Below, piece after piece: positions 49,504-58,664 of a stretch of DNA of 64,000 nucleotides. This DNA is from Streptomonospora sp. PA3. GTDB taxonomy: Bacteria > Actinomycetota > Actinomycetes > Streptosporangiales > Streptosporangiaceae. The position numbers were made by a program, and so were the translations under genes. Numbering within the stretch: the first letter of the stretch is position 1; every line of letters starts with the position of its first letter. Under the pieces are notes generated by a model. The model saw nothing but the letters and a program-made list of their open reading frames with translations. It did no database searches and was not told the DNA's origin. Where the stretch lies: NCBI RefSeq assembly GCF_009728995.1, contig NZ_VTZW01000008.1:434001-498000 (forward strand), in the 5' to 3' direction.

Positions 49504-49629
49504 GCGCGCGCGGCGGGCCGGGGTGTCCGCGGGGGGCGAGGGTCGGATGATCGGTTGGCGGTGCGGCCGCTTCTGCATGACTCTCGGTCGATTGTCGACT
49601 ACTTCTGACGAATATCGGCAGAAGGGGTA

Positions 49630-49658
49630 TTGACGCCCGACACAAGGCGCCGTACCTT
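49630..49658 (+). promoter_or_regulatory. Candidate sigma-70-type promoter of ROK gene
   Basis: TTGACG (49630-49635) and TACCTT (49653-49658) are separated by 17 bp and lie 60 bp upstream of the ROK start at 49718. It fits the housekeeping consensus of actinobacteria moderately well. Confidence 0.45.
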
Positions 49659-49717
49659 CATGATCCGGCTCACAGTGGGTCGCGTGCTTCGACGATCAGC
49701 AGGGAAACGGAGAACCC

Positions 49718-50905
49718 GTGAACTCTCCGGGCGATGTGCTCGGCCTCATCAGCAGGGGCGATGCCGACACCCGGGCCGAGTTGGCCCGGCTCACCGGTAT
49801 GGCGCGCTCGACCGTCGCCCAACGCGTCGACACGCTCATCGCGCACGGGATCGTCGAGGAGCGGGAGAGCGGCGCCTCCACCGGCGGGCGGCCGCCGCGG
49901 GTGCTGCGGTTGAACACCGACGACAACTGCGTCCTCGGCGTCGACCTGGGCGCCACGCACTGCCGGGTCGCGCTGATGGACATCGGCGGCGCTCTCCTCG
50001 CCGACCGGGAGGACCCCCTGCACATCACCGAGGGGCCCGACCTCGTGCTGCGCCACATCGACGACCGCATGCACGAGCTGATCGCCGCGGCCGGGCGCCC
50101 GCTGGCCGCGGTCAAGGCCATCGGCATCGGCGTCCCCGGACCCGTGGAGTTCGCCACCGGGCGGCCGGTCAACCCGCCGATCATGCCCGGCTGGCACGAA
50201 TACCCCGTCCCCGAGTACTTCACCTCGCGCTACCCGCTGGAGGTGCTCGTCGACAACGACGTCAACGCGCTGGCACTCGGCGAGGTCCGCCACGGCCGCA
50301 CCCCCGCCGACAACCTGCTCTTCGTCAAGGTCGGCACCGGCATCGGCTGCGGCATCATCGCCGGCGGGCGGCTGCACCGCGGCGCCCAGGGCAGCGCCGG
50401 CGACATCGGGCACATCCGGGTGCCCGGTTCCGACGCCGCCCCGTGCCGCTGCGGCAACACCGGCTGCCTGGAGGCCGTGGCCGGGGGCGCCGCGCTGGCC
50501 GCGCGGCTGACCGAGGCCGGGGCGCCCGCCGCGGACGGACGCGCCGTCGTCGAGCTCGTCAACAGCGGCGACCCGCTGGCGGTGCGCCTGGTCCGCGAGG
50601 CCGGTCGCGACATCGGCGACGTGCTGGCCGGGCTCGTCAACTTCTTCAACCCCGAGGCCATCGTCGTAGGCGGTGTCATGGCCGCGGCCCACGAGCCGCT
50701 GCTGGCGGGCGTCCGGGAGGCCATCTACCAGCGGTCGCTGCCGCTGGCCACCCACCGGCTCACCGTCGTCCCCACCGGCACCGGCGAGGCCGGCGGCGCG
50801 CTGGGCGCCGGCCGCCTGGCCATCGACCACGTCCTGGCGCCCGAGCAGATCGACAGGGCCCTGGCCGCCGCCCAGGCGGCCGGCGCCACCGCGGCGGCGC
50901 GGTAG
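49718..50905 (+). CDS. ROK family transcriptional regulator of sugar uptake
   Basis: A 395-residue regulator. An N-terminal winged helix (TRAELARLTGMARSTVAQRV, about 18-37) precedes a ROK sugar-kinase-like domain: LGVDLGATHCRVALMDIGG (phosphate motif), GIGVPGPVEFATGRPVNPP, VDNDVNALALGE and the zinc motif CRCGNTGCLEAVAGG. It begins at GTG 49718. It lies directly before a sugar ABC importer, all on the plus strand, so it is the likely local regulator, binding the transported sugar or its phosphate. Confidence 0.9.
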   Translation: MNSPGDVLGLISRGDADTRAELARLTGMARSTVAQRVDTLIAHGIVEERESGASTGGRPPRVLRLNTDDNCVLGVDLGATHCRVALMDIGGALLADREDPLHITEGPDLVLRHIDDRMHELIAAAGRPLAAVKAIGIGVPGPVEFATGRPVNPPIMPGWHEYPVPEYFTSRYPLEVLVDNDVNALALGEVRHGRTPADNLLFVKVGTGIGCGIIAGGRLHRGAQGSAGDIGHIRVPGSDAAPCRCGNTGCLEAVAGGAALAARLTEAGAPAADGRAVVELVNSGDPLAVRLVREAGRDIGDVLAGLVNFFNPEAIVVGGVMAAAHEPLLAGVREAIYQRSLPLATHRLTVVPTGTGEAGGALGAGRLAIDHVLAPEQIDRALAAAQAAGATAAAR

Positions 50906-51007
50906 CCACCGCCCGCTCGCCCGTCCCCCGTCCACCCCATCCGAACCCGCCCATCCCGACCATCCGATCCCCCTTTTTCACGCTTTTCAGGTACATGGAG
51001 GCCCACC

Positions 51008-52102
51008 ATGGGTTGGAATCCGCGTCGGCGCTTCGGCTCCCACGCCCTCGGCGCGCTCGCCGCGGCGGGTATCGTGCTCGCCGCGACCGCGTGCAGCACC
51101 CCGCAGGCCACCGACGACGGGGGCGGCGAGTCCGAAGGCCCCTTCACCATCGGTGTCAGCAACGGCTTCATCGGCAGCGAGTGGCGCGAGCAGATGATCT
51201 CCGTGCTCCAGGACTCCTTCGCCGACTACAAGTCCGAGGGAGTCGTCGACGAGCTGGTGATCGAGAGCGCCGACGTCGACGTCAACGGCCAGATCCAGCA
51301 GATCCGCAACCTCATCCGCTCCGACGTGGACGCGATCATCGTCAACCCCAACTCCCCCACGGCGCTGGACCAGGTCTTCGCCGAGGCGGCCGACCAGGGC
51401 ATCGAGATCGTGGCCATCGACCAGGCGGTGGAGTCCGAGCACGTCACCAACGTGGTCATCGACCAGGCCGAGTGGGCCTCGATCTCGGCGGAGTGGCTGG
51501 CCGGCGAGGTCGGCGACGGCGGCCGGATCATCGCGGTCAACGGCATCGACGGCCACCCGGCCAACGAGGCCCGCTGGTCGGGCGCCCAGGCGGTCTTCGA
51601 CGAGGCGGGCGTGGAGGTCGTGGCCCGCGACTTCGCCGAGTGGTCCCAGAGCCAGGGCCAGACCGTCACCCGCGACCTGCTGGCCAGCAACCCCGATGTG
51701 GACGGCGTCTTCGTGCAGGACGGCATGGCGCTGGGCGCCCTGCAGGCGCTGCAGGCCGAGGGCCTGGAGACCGAGGTGGCCATCACGGGCGAGGCCCGCG
51801 TGGGCTTCATGAAGGAGTGGAACAGGCTCCGCGAGTCCGACGAGGACTTCTCCAGCATCGGCGTGCCCAACCCGCCGTCGGTCTCGGTCTCGGCGCTGCA
51901 CGTGGTGGTGCGGATGCTGCAGGGCCAGGAGTTCAAGGACGGCGCCATCGAGGACGGCAACACCCTGTACCTGCCGATCCCCGAGACGGTCACCGACGAG
52001 AACTTCGACGAGCGCTTCGCCGAGGTCGAGGACAAGCCCGACGCCTACGCCCTCGACCACAACATCACGCCCGAGGAAGCCGACGGCTACTTCAACCAGT
52101 AG
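51008..52102 (+). CDS. Sugar ABC transporter substrate-binding lipoprotein
   Basis: A 364-residue lipoprotein: signal peptide with lipobox AATAC (Cys about residue 30), then a Peripla_BP_4/type 1 sugar-binding fold: GPFTIGVSNGFIGSEWREQM, QQIRNLIRSDVDAIIVNPNS, PTALDQVFAEAADQGIEIVA, TRDLLASNPDVDGVFVQDG. It resembles ribose/xylose-type binding proteins of the RbsB class. It is the receptor of the importer encoded next. The sugar is not evident from sequence. Confidence 0.9.
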   Translation: MGWNPRRRFGSHALGALAAAGIVLAATACSTPQATDDGGGESEGPFTIGVSNGFIGSEWREQMISVLQDSFADYKSEGVVDELVIESADVDVNGQIQQIRNLIRSDVDAIIVNPNSPTALDQVFAEAADQGIEIVAIDQAVESEHVTNVVIDQAEWASISAEWLAGEVGDGGRIIAVNGIDGHPANEARWSGAQAVFDEAGVEVVARDFAEWSQSQGQTVTRDLLASNPDVDGVFVQDGMALGALQALQAEGLETEVAITGEARVGFMKEWNRLRESDEDFSSIGVPNPPSVSVSALHVVVRMLQGQEFKDGAIEDGNTLYLPIPETVTDENFDERFAEVEDKPDAYALDHNITPEEADGYFNQ

Positions 52103-52105
52103 CGC

Positions 52106-52140
52106 CGCCCCGGGGCCGGGCCGCGCTCGGCCCCGGGCGA
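52106..52140 (+). terminator. Intercistronic hairpin after binding-protein gene
   Basis: CGCCCCGGGGCCG and CGGCCCCGGGCG can pair with one bulged base, in the 55-bp gap between the binding-protein and ATPase genes. Such hairpins usually stabilise the upstream message or reduce downstream expression rather than end transcription fully. Confidence 0.45.
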
Positions 52141-52157
52141 GGAGCAGGGAGGCAGCT

Positions 52158-54029
52158 GTGGAGACACCGCCGTTGCTGCGGATGAGCGGCGTGCGCAAGC
52201 GCTACGGCGGCGTAATCGCCCTGGCCGGCGCCGACTTCGACGCCGAGGCGGGCAGTGTGCACGCCGTCCTGGGCCCCAACGGCTCGGGCAAGTCGACGCT
52301 GCTGAAGGTGCTGACCGGTGTGGTGCGCCCCGACGCCGGAGAGGTGCTGCTGGAGGGCCGCCGGCTGCGGTCCCGCGGCCCCCGCGACACGCTGGCCGCC
52401 GGGGTCAGCGCGGTCTACCAGGAGCTGTCTCTGATCGAGGACTTCACGGTCCTGGACAACCTGGTGCTGGGCGTGGAGCCGACCCGGTTCGGGTTGCGCG
52501 ACCGCCGCGCGGCCCGCAGCCGCGCGCTGCCGTGGCTGGAGCGCTTCGCCCCGGCCTTCGGCGGCCGGGTGCCCGCCCAGGAGCGGGTCGGCGACCTGGA
52601 TCCCGGCGAACGCCAGGTCGTGGAGATCTGCAAGGCGCTGGTGCGCGACCCGCGGGTGCTGGTGCTGGACGAGGCGACCGCGTCGCTGCGCCGGGCGCAG
52701 GTCCGGGTGCTCTTCGACGTGGTGGCCGAACTGCGCGAGCAGGGCGTGCTCGTGCTGTTCATCACCCACCGGTTGGCCGAGATCCGAGCGGTGTGCGACC
52801 GCGCCACGATCATGCGCAACGGGCGGGACGTCACCACGGTGACCGTCAGCGACACCGCCGAAAGCGAGCTGGTGGAGCTGATGTCCGGCGGCCCGGCGCC
52901 GGTCGCCGCGCACCCGGGCGGTGCGGCGGCCGGCGCGGGCCCGGCCGGAGGCGCCGGCCTCGGCGCCGCTCGCGGATCCAGCGCGCGGGACGGCGCCGAG
53001 GCGCCGGGCGCCGCAGAAGCCGGCCGCGCCGGGGCCGCGCCGCTGCTGGAGGTCGCCGACCTGAGCGGCGAGCGGATCGACCGGGTGTCCTTCGAGGTCC
53101 GCCCCGGCGAGGTGCTGGGCCTGGGCGGGCTGCAGGGCCAGGGGCAGTCGGAGCTGCTGGCCGTGCTCTTCGGTGCGCGCCGGCGCGCCGGCGGCACCGT
53201 GCGGCTCGGCGGCCGTCCGGTCCACCCCCGCTCACCCAAGCAGGCCGTGCGGGCGGGCTTCGCCTACGTTCCCGGCAACCGGGGCGTGCAGGGGCTCGCG
53301 CTGGGCCGCCCGATCGTGGAGAACTTCTCGCTGCCGTCGGTGGGGCGGCGGGCCAGGCTGGGCGTCGGCCTATCCAAACGGCGCGAGGCGGAGGCGGCCC
53401 GCGCCGTCGCCGAGCGCATCGGCACCCGCTACGGCTCGCTGGACGACCCGGTCTCCACGCTCTCGGGCGGAAACCAGCAGAAGATCGTCGTGGGCAAGTG
53501 GTTCCCCACCGAGCCGGCGGTGGTGCTGATGGACGACCCCGCCAAGGGGATCGACGTGGGCGCCAAGGCCGAGATGTTCGCCGTGGTCGCGGAGCTGGCG
53601 GCGGCCGGCGCGGCCGTGGTGCTGGGCTCCAGTGACGACCGGGAGCTGGTCGAGGTCTGCGACCGGGTGCTGGTGCTGTTCGAGGGGCGCGTCGTCGACG
53701 AGGTCGCCGGCGAGCGGCTCACCGAGGACACGCTCATCGCCAGCGCCATGCACGTCGCCGGCGAGAACGGCGCGGCCCTGCCCGAGCCCGCGACCGGGGC
53801 CCAGGCCCGGCGGGCGGAAGCCGCCGAAGCCTCCGACGGCGCCGCCGGGGGCGCGGGCTCGGGGGGTGCGGACTCCGGCGGGAGGCCCGCCGACGAGACC
53901 GGCGGCGAGGGCGGCGGCTCGGACCCGGCGCGCGGGACGGACGGCGGCGCCGGGCGGTCCCCCTCGCCCGGTTCCGCGGGCGGCCCCCACCAGGCCTCCG
54001 CCTCCGCCGACACGGGCGGGGCGGCGTGA
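52158..54029 (+). CDS. Sugar ABC transporter ATP-binding protein (RbsA-like, two ABC domains) with long C-terminal tail
   Basis: A 623-residue double ATPase. Domain 1: Walker A GPNGSGKSTLLKVL, degenerate signature LDPGERQVVEICKAL, Walker B VLVLDEATASL. Domain 2 (about 294-535): non-canonical Walker A region GLGGLQGQGQSELLAVLFG, signature LSGGNQQKIVVGKW, Walker B VVLMDDPAKGIDVG; this asymmetry is normal for RbsA/MglA. Unusual are a Gly/Ala linker of about 45 residues between domains and an extra tail of about 88 residues (536-623), rich in Gly, Ala, Ser, Pro and Glu, beyond the usual family length of about 500. It starts at GTG 52158 after GGGAGG. Confidence 0.9.
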   Translation: METPPLLRMSGVRKRYGGVIALAGADFDAEAGSVHAVLGPNGSGKSTLLKVLTGVVRPDAGEVLLEGRRLRSRGPRDTLAAGVSAVYQELSLIEDFTVLDNLVLGVEPTRFGLRDRRAARSRALPWLERFAPAFGGRVPAQERVGDLDPGERQVVEICKALVRDPRVLVLDEATASLRRAQVRVLFDVVAELREQGVLVLFITHRLAEIRAVCDRATIMRNGRDVTTVTVSDTAESELVELMSGGPAPVAAHPGGAAAGAGPAGGAGLGAARGSSARDGAEAPGAAEAGRAGAAPLLEVADLSGERIDRVSFEVRPGEVLGLGGLQGQGQSELLAVLFGARRRAGGTVRLGGRPVHPRSPKQAVRAGFAYVPGNRGVQGLALGRPIVENFSLPSVGRRARLGVGLSKRREAEAARAVAERIGTRYGSLDDPVSTLSGGNQQKIVVGKWFPTEPAVVLMDDPAKGIDVGAKAEMFAVVAELAAAGAAVVLGSSDDRELVEVCDRVLVLFEGRVVDEVAGERLTEDTLIASAMHVAGENGAALPEPATGAQARRAEAAEASDGAAGGAGSGGADSGGRPADETGGEGGGSDPARGTDGGAGRSPSPGSAGGPHQASASADTGGAA

Positions 54030-54402
54030 GCGCCCCGGCGCACCGGCCGGCACCGCCGCCCGCGGCAGCCCGAACGGCGCCGACGCCGCCGTGCCGCAGA
54101 ACCCACGCCGCACCCCGGGAACGGGCCTTCGCACCGCGCACCGCCCCTTCGGACACACCGCGCGGGGCCGGCCCGCCCGGGCCGGGTGTGCGGGAAACGG
54201 CTTCCCGCACCCGGCCGGACGCCGGCGCGCAGCGCTGCGCACGTCCGCGCCCCGTTGCCGCGGTCTCCGCGGTGACCGGCCCGCGGGCCGTTCCCGGAGG
54301 GCGCCTCGCGTTTCCGGGTCGCGCTTCGGCGCGCGGCGCCGCTCCGAGAGAAACGTGCCCAGCGCCGTGCCGCACGCGGCCGATCCGGATCCGAGGAAGG
54401 CG
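54030..54402. other. Gene-free GC-rich spacer inside the ABC operon
   Basis: 373 bp separate the ATPase stop from the first permease start, long for an operon. A 126-codon frame starting GTG at 54026 is Arg/Pro/Ala-rich without recognisable domains and is probably not a gene. Several GC-rich self-complementary stretches are present (around 54160-54200). GAGGAAGG before 54403 serves the permease. Confidence 0.55.
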
Positions 54403-55461
54403 ATGAGTACCCCCACACCAACCCGCTCCCCCGCCGGGCTGCCGGCGCCGGCCGGCCCCGGGCCGGTGGCGCAGGCCGCGCAGTCGGTGCTGTCGGCCCG
54501 CATGCCCACCCTGGCCGTCGCGGCGCTGCTGGTGCTGACCGTCGGGGCGTCGGTGCTGCTGCAACCCAACTTCTTCTCGCCCTACTCGCTGAGCGCGAGC
54601 TTCGCCACGTTCCTGCCGGTGGCCACCATCGCCGCCGCGCAGACGATCATCGTCCTGGGCGGCGGCATCGACCTGTCCATCGGCACGATCGTGACGCTGG
54701 CCTCGGCCGTGTCGGTGGTGCTGATGGACGGCGACAACTCCCGGCTGCCCTTGGCCCTGGCCGCGGGGCTGGCGACCGGGGCCGCCTGCGGCCTGGTCAA
54801 CGGCCTGGTCGTGGCCGGGCTGCGGCTGCAGCCGATCGTGGCGACGTTCGCCACCAGCTCGGTCTTCGGCGGGCTGGCGCTGCTGGTGCTGCCGCAGCCC
54901 GGCGGGACCGCCTCGCCGGCGCTGACGCAGGTCTTCGGCATGGTGCTGGCGCTGTATGTGCCCATCCCCGCGGTGCTGCTGCTGGCCCTGTGGCTGGCCT
55001 GGCGGCTGCTGCGCCGGCACCGCTTCGGCCAGTACCTCTACGCCGTCGGGGGCAACGCCGACGCCGCCTACACCTCGGCCGTGCCGGTCTCGGCCGTGCG
55101 GGTCTTCTCCTACGTGGCGGGCGGCACCGTGGCCGCCCTGGCCGGGATCGCCCTGCTGGCCGACTCCGGCGCCGGCGATCCGACGCTGGGCACCGAGTTG
55201 ACCCTGGGCTCTATCGCGGCGCTGGTCATCGGCGGCACCCGGCTGCGCGGCGGCTCGGGCGGGGTCGGCGGTGCGCTGGTGGGCGCGATCGTGCTGTCGC
55301 TGATCCAGAGCCTGGTGTTCTTCGCCGGGGTGCCCACCGACGCCCGGGAGTTCGTCTACGGCTGCATCATCATCGCCGCGATCGCGCTGGCCGGGCTGCT
55401 GACCGCCCGCAGCGGCGCGGGGCGGCCGGCGTCCGCGCGAGGAAGGGGAACGACGGCATGA
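54403..55461 (+). CDS. Sugar ABC transporter permease 1 (RbsC family)
   Basis: A 352-residue membrane protein with about ten helices. RbsC-type motifs: FLPVATIAAAQTIIVLGGGI, DLSIGTIVTLASAVSVVLM, ACGLVNGLVVAGLRLQPIVA, LYAVGGNADAAYTSAVPV and ALVIGGTRLRGGSGGVGGAL. The N-terminal 30 residues are Pro/Ala-rich. ATG 54403 has GAGGAAGG upstream. Its stop overlaps the start of the second permease (ATGA). Confidence 0.9.
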   Translation: MSTPTPTRSPAGLPAPAGPGPVAQAAQSVLSARMPTLAVAALLVLTVGASVLLQPNFFSPYSLSASFATFLPVATIAAAQTIIVLGGGIDLSIGTIVTLASAVSVVLMDGDNSRLPLALAAGLATGAACGLVNGLVVAGLRLQPIVATFATSSVFGGLALLVLPQPGGTASPALTQVFGMVLALYVPIPAVLLLALWLAWRLLRRHRFGQYLYAVGGNADAAYTSAVPVSAVRVFSYVAGGTVAALAGIALLADSGAGDPTLGTELTLGSIAALVIGGTRLRGGSGGVGGALVGAIVLSLIQSLVFFAGVPTDAREFVYGCIIIAAIALAGLLTARSGAGRPASARGRGTTA

Positions 55462-56504
55462 ACGTCTCGACCGCGGAGCCGGCCGCGCCCGGCACGCCCG
55501 AACCGCCTGCGCAGGCGCCCGCCCCGGCGCGGCAGTCGAGGCTGCGCCGCCTGCTGCGCGACCCGGTGGTGATCTCGGGGTCGGTCGCCGTGCTGCTGTG
55601 GGCGGTGGCGGCGCTGGTCTCCCCCGCCTTCGCCAGCTGGGACCAGTTCCTGACGCTGATGACCGTGGCGTCCTTCCTGGGCGTGATCGCGATCGGCCAG
55701 ACCCTGGTCATCATCGCCGGCGGCGAGGGCATCGACCTGTCGGTGGGCGCCACGGCCACGCTGGCCGCCATCGTCGCCTCGCGGTTCATGGACGGCTCCG
55801 ACGACGGGTTCCTGGCCGCCGTGCTGGTGGCGCTGGGCGCGTGCTGCGTGGTCGGCGTCGTCAACGCGGTGGGTGTGCTGGTGTTCCGGGTTCCGCCGCT
55901 GGTGATGACGCTGGGCATGATCGCGGTGGTGGCCGGGTTCATCCGGCTCTACACCGGCGGCCGGCCCGAGGGATCGGCGGCGCCGCTGCTGCGCACGCTG
56001 GTCAAGGGCGACACCGTCGCCGGCATCCCGGGCGTGCTGTGGCTGTGGCTGGGGCTGGCCGTCCTGGTCGTCTGGCTGCTGCGGCGCAGCCCGTTCGGCT
56101 GGCGGCTCTATGCGGTGGGCGCCAACCCGACCACCGCCTACCTGTCCGGTGTCAACACCGCCGCGGTGAAGTTCGCGGCCTATGTGCTGTCGTCGCTGTT
56201 CGCGGGGGTGGGCGGACTGCTGCTGCTCGGCTACGCCGAGAACGTCTACACCAGCCTGGGCACCGACTACATGCTCAACAGCGTCGCGGCGGCCGTGATC
56301 GGCGGCACCGCGCTGGTGGGCGGAGTCGGCGGCTACCTGGGCACCGTCATCGGCGCGATCCTGCTGACCGTCCTCGACTCCCTGCTGCGGATCATGCAGA
56401 TCGGCGGCGGCGAGTGGGGCGACGCACCCCGCCAGATCATCTACGGCGTGGTGCTCATCATCGTCCTGACCGCCTACGGCAGGCAGAAGCGGCTGCGGCA
56501 GTGA
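55458..56504 (+). CDS. Sugar ABC transporter permease 2 (RbsC family)
   Basis: A 348-residue membrane protein homologous to permease 1: VASFLGVIAIGQTLVIIAGG, EGIDLSVGATATLAAIVA, VVGVVNAVGVLVFRVPPLVM, RLYAVGANPTTAYLSGVNTA, AAVIGGTALVGGVGGYLGTV. Two different permeases implies a heterodimeric channel, as in some RbsC-like systems. ATG 55458 overlaps the previous stop. A dehydrogenase gene follows 46 bp downstream. Confidence 0.9.
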   Translation: MNVSTAEPAAPGTPEPPAQAPAPARQSRLRRLLRDPVVISGSVAVLLWAVAALVSPAFASWDQFLTLMTVASFLGVIAIGQTLVIIAGGEGIDLSVGATATLAAIVASRFMDGSDDGFLAAVLVALGACCVVGVVNAVGVLVFRVPPLVMTLGMIAVVAGFIRLYTGGRPEGSAAPLLRTLVKGDTVAGIPGVLWLWLGLAVLVVWLLRRSPFGWRLYAVGANPTTAYLSGVNTAAVKFAAYVLSSLFAGVGGLLLLGYAENVYTSLGTDYMLNSVAAAVIGGTALVGGVGGYLGTVIGAILLTVLDSLLRIMQIGGGEWGDAPRQIIYGVVLIIVLTAYGRQKRLRQ

Positions 56505-56550
56505 TCGGCGATCACCCGCGGCACCCTTCCACGGATTTGGAGAGACCAAC

Positions 56551-57822
56551 GTGAGTGCACAGGCGAGCGACCGGCTCGGAGTCGGAATCGTCGGCAGCGG
56601 ATTCATCGCCGACTTCCACACGCGCGCGTTCCGCGGCGTGCGCGACGCCGACGTGACCGCGGTCTGCGGACGCACCGAGTCGGCGGTGCACCGGATCTGC
56701 GACCTCGCGCGCGAACAGCGCGTCGGCGACCCCGCCGCCTACGCCGACATCCGCGAGATGGTGCGCGACCCGGCCGTGGACGCGGTCTGGGTGACCACCC
56801 CCAACCACGTCCGGGTCGAGACCGTGCGCGCCATCACCGAGGAGGTCGCCTCGGGGCGCGCGTCGCTGCGCGGCATCGCGGTGGAGAAGCCGCTGGGCCG
56901 CACCGTCGCCGAGGCCGAGGAGGTCATCCGGCTGGTGAAGGACGCCGGCCTGCTGCACGGCTACCTGGAGAACCAGGTGTTCGCTCCGGGGGTGACGCGG
57001 GCCCACGACCTGGTGTGGTCGCGCGGCGCCCGTGCGGCGGGATCGCCCTACCTGGCCCGGTGCGCCGAGGAGCACAGCGGGCCCCACAACGGCTGGTTCT
57101 GGCAGGGCGACAAGCAGGGCGGCGGCGTCCTCAACGACATGATGTGCCACAGCGTCGAGGCCGGGCGCTACCTGCTGACCCCGCCGGGGGTTCCGGCCTC
57201 GGAGTGGCTGACGCCGGTGAGCGTGGACGCCACGATCGCCTGCCTGAAGTGGGCGCGGCCCGCCTACGCCGACGAGCTGGTGCGCCGCTACGGATCCGAG
57301 GTGGACTACCGCAGCCGGCCCGCGGAGGACTACGCGCGCTCGACCATCGTCTTCCGCAACGGCGACGGCGACGAGGTCGTGGCCGAGGGCACCACGTCCT
57401 GGAGCTACGTCGGCGCGGGGCTGCGGTTGAGCTTCGAGCTGCTGGGGCCGGAGTACGCCATGCAGGTCAACAGCCTCGACACCGAGGCGAAGGTGTTCCT
57501 CAGCCGGGAGATCGCCGGCCGCCCGGGCGAGGACCTGGTGGAGAAGCAGAACGCCGAGGGCGGGCTGATGCCGGTCCTGCCCGACGAGGCGGGCGCTTAC
57601 GGCTACACCGAGGAGAACCGGCACATGGTCACCCGGTTCCTGGAGGGCCGCGCGCCCGACGAGGGCCTGGACGACGGCCTGCAGGTGACGCGGCTGCTCA
57701 TGGCCGCCTACCTCTCGGCGCAGGAGGGCCGCCGCATCGACCTGGACGGCACCCAGGAGGCCGAGCGCCTGCGCGCCTTCGTCCCCCAGGTGGCCCAGGG
57801 CACCTGGCGCCCGGGAAGCTGA
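56551..57822 (+). CDS. Gfo/Idh/MocA family sugar dehydrogenase
   Basis: A 423-residue NAD(P)-dependent oxidoreductase. N-terminal Rossmann motif VGIVGSGFIADFHTRAFRGV, followed by VWVTTPNHVRVETVRAI and the family signature GIAVEKPLGRTVAEAEE (EKP Lys). The C-terminal domain carries GGGVLNDMMCHSVEAGRYLL with the catalytic Asp/His. It begins at GTG 56551. Placed last in the sugar importer operon, it probably oxidises the imported polyol or sugar, an inositol-type substrate being one possibility. Confidence 0.9.
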   Translation: MSAQASDRLGVGIVGSGFIADFHTRAFRGVRDADVTAVCGRTESAVHRICDLAREQRVGDPAAYADIREMVRDPAVDAVWVTTPNHVRVETVRAITEEVASGRASLRGIAVEKPLGRTVAEAEEVIRLVKDAGLLHGYLENQVFAPGVTRAHDLVWSRGARAAGSPYLARCAEEHSGPHNGWFWQGDKQGGGVLNDMMCHSVEAGRYLLTPPGVPASEWLTPVSVDATIACLKWARPAYADELVRRYGSEVDYRSRPAEDYARSTIVFRNGDGDEVVAEGTTSWSYVGAGLRLSFELLGPEYAMQVNSLDTEAKVFLSREIAGRPGEDLVEKQNAEGGLMPVLPDEAGAYGYTEENRHMVTRFLEGRAPDEGLDDGLQVTRLLMAAYLSAQEGRRIDLDGTQEAERLRAFVPQVAQGTWRPGS

Positions 57823-57838
57823 CGGCCGCGGCAAACGA

Positions 57839-57865
57839 GGGCGGCCGCGACCGGCGCGGCCGCCC
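57839..57865 (+). terminator. Hairpin after dehydrogenase gene
   Basis: GGGCGGCCGC (57839-57848) and GCGGCCGCCC (57856-57865) form a perfect 10-bp stem with a 7-nt loop, 17 bp after the stop. Probable end of the sugar operon. Confidence 0.65.
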
Positions 57866-58061
57866 CGGCTCCTCCGGCCCGCGGAGAGGGCCTCAGGCGC
57901 AGATCCGATCGGCGATGTCGGCGGTGGCGGCGACAGGCACCGCGCCCCGCCGGGTCCTGGGCTCGCCTCCTGAGAGGGGGCCTCCGGCGCGCTATCCTGG
58001 GCCATCGCCGGAGCCTGCCGGCCGGAGGCCGGACCGGGGCAGCACAGAGCGGATCGAGCGC

Positions 58062-58664
58062 ATGGGTACCGAGCACGAAAGCACCGCACCGAAGGAGCCG
58101 GAGGAGCGGCGGCTGCGCGCTGACGCGCGGCGCAACCGCGAGCGGGTGCTGCAGGTGGCCCAGGAGGTCTTCGCCGCCGAAGGGCTGTCGGTGCCCGTCC
58201 ACGAGATCGCGCGCCGCGCGGGCGTGGGCACCGGTACCGTCAGCCGCCACTTCCCCACCAAGCAGGACCTGTTCCAGGCGATCCTGCTCAAGCGCCTGCG
58301 CCGGTACGTGCAGCGCGCCCGGGCGCTCATCGAAAGCGAGGAGCCCGGCGAGGCGTTCTTCGCCTACTTCGCCTTCGTGGTACAGGAAGGGGCGATGGAC
58401 CGCGGGCTCAGCGACGCGCTGAGCGGCGCGGACTTCGACAAGGCCGCCATCGCCGCCGATCCCGATTACGACGTCGTCGGAGCGCTCAGCCGCCTGCTGG
58501 CCGGCGCCCAGGAGGCCGGAGCCGTACGCGCCGACCTGGAGACCGAGGACGTCATGGCGCTCCTGCTGGGCTGCCTCTCCCGGGCCTCCCATCCCGGCGA
58601 CGACGGAGCCGCCAAGCGCCGCCTCGCCGAGGTCGCCTGCGCGGGCATGCGCCCGAGCGCCTGA
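58062..58664 (+). CDS. TetR family transcriptional regulator
   Basis: A 200-residue regulator with HTH RRNRERVLQVAQEVFAAEGL, SVPVHEIARRAGVGTGTVSR, HFPTKQDLFQAIL and a C-terminal SBP-type ligand domain (YVQRARALIESEEPGEAFFA, FDKAAIAADPDYDVVGALSR). ATG 58062 is used; no strong ribosome binding site is visible. No divergent target is adjacent, so its regulon is unknown. A truncated palindromic element follows 35 bp downstream. Confidence 0.9.
   Translation: MGTEHESTAPKEPEERRLRADARRNRERVLQVAQEVFAAEGLSVPVHEIARRAGVGTGTVSRHFPTKQDLFQAILLKRLRRYVQRARALIESEEPGEAFFAYFAFVVQEGAMDRGLSDALSGADFDKAAIAADPDYDVVGALSRLLAGAQEAGAVRADLETEDVMALLLGCLSRASHPGDDGAAKRRLAEVACAGMRPSA

Noticed and set aside
54026-54406. Possible 126-residue gene between the ABC ATPase and the first permease
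   Set aside because: It overlaps the ATPase stop, but the translation is Arg/Pro/Ala-rich without recognisable features and its 3' end overlaps the permease start.
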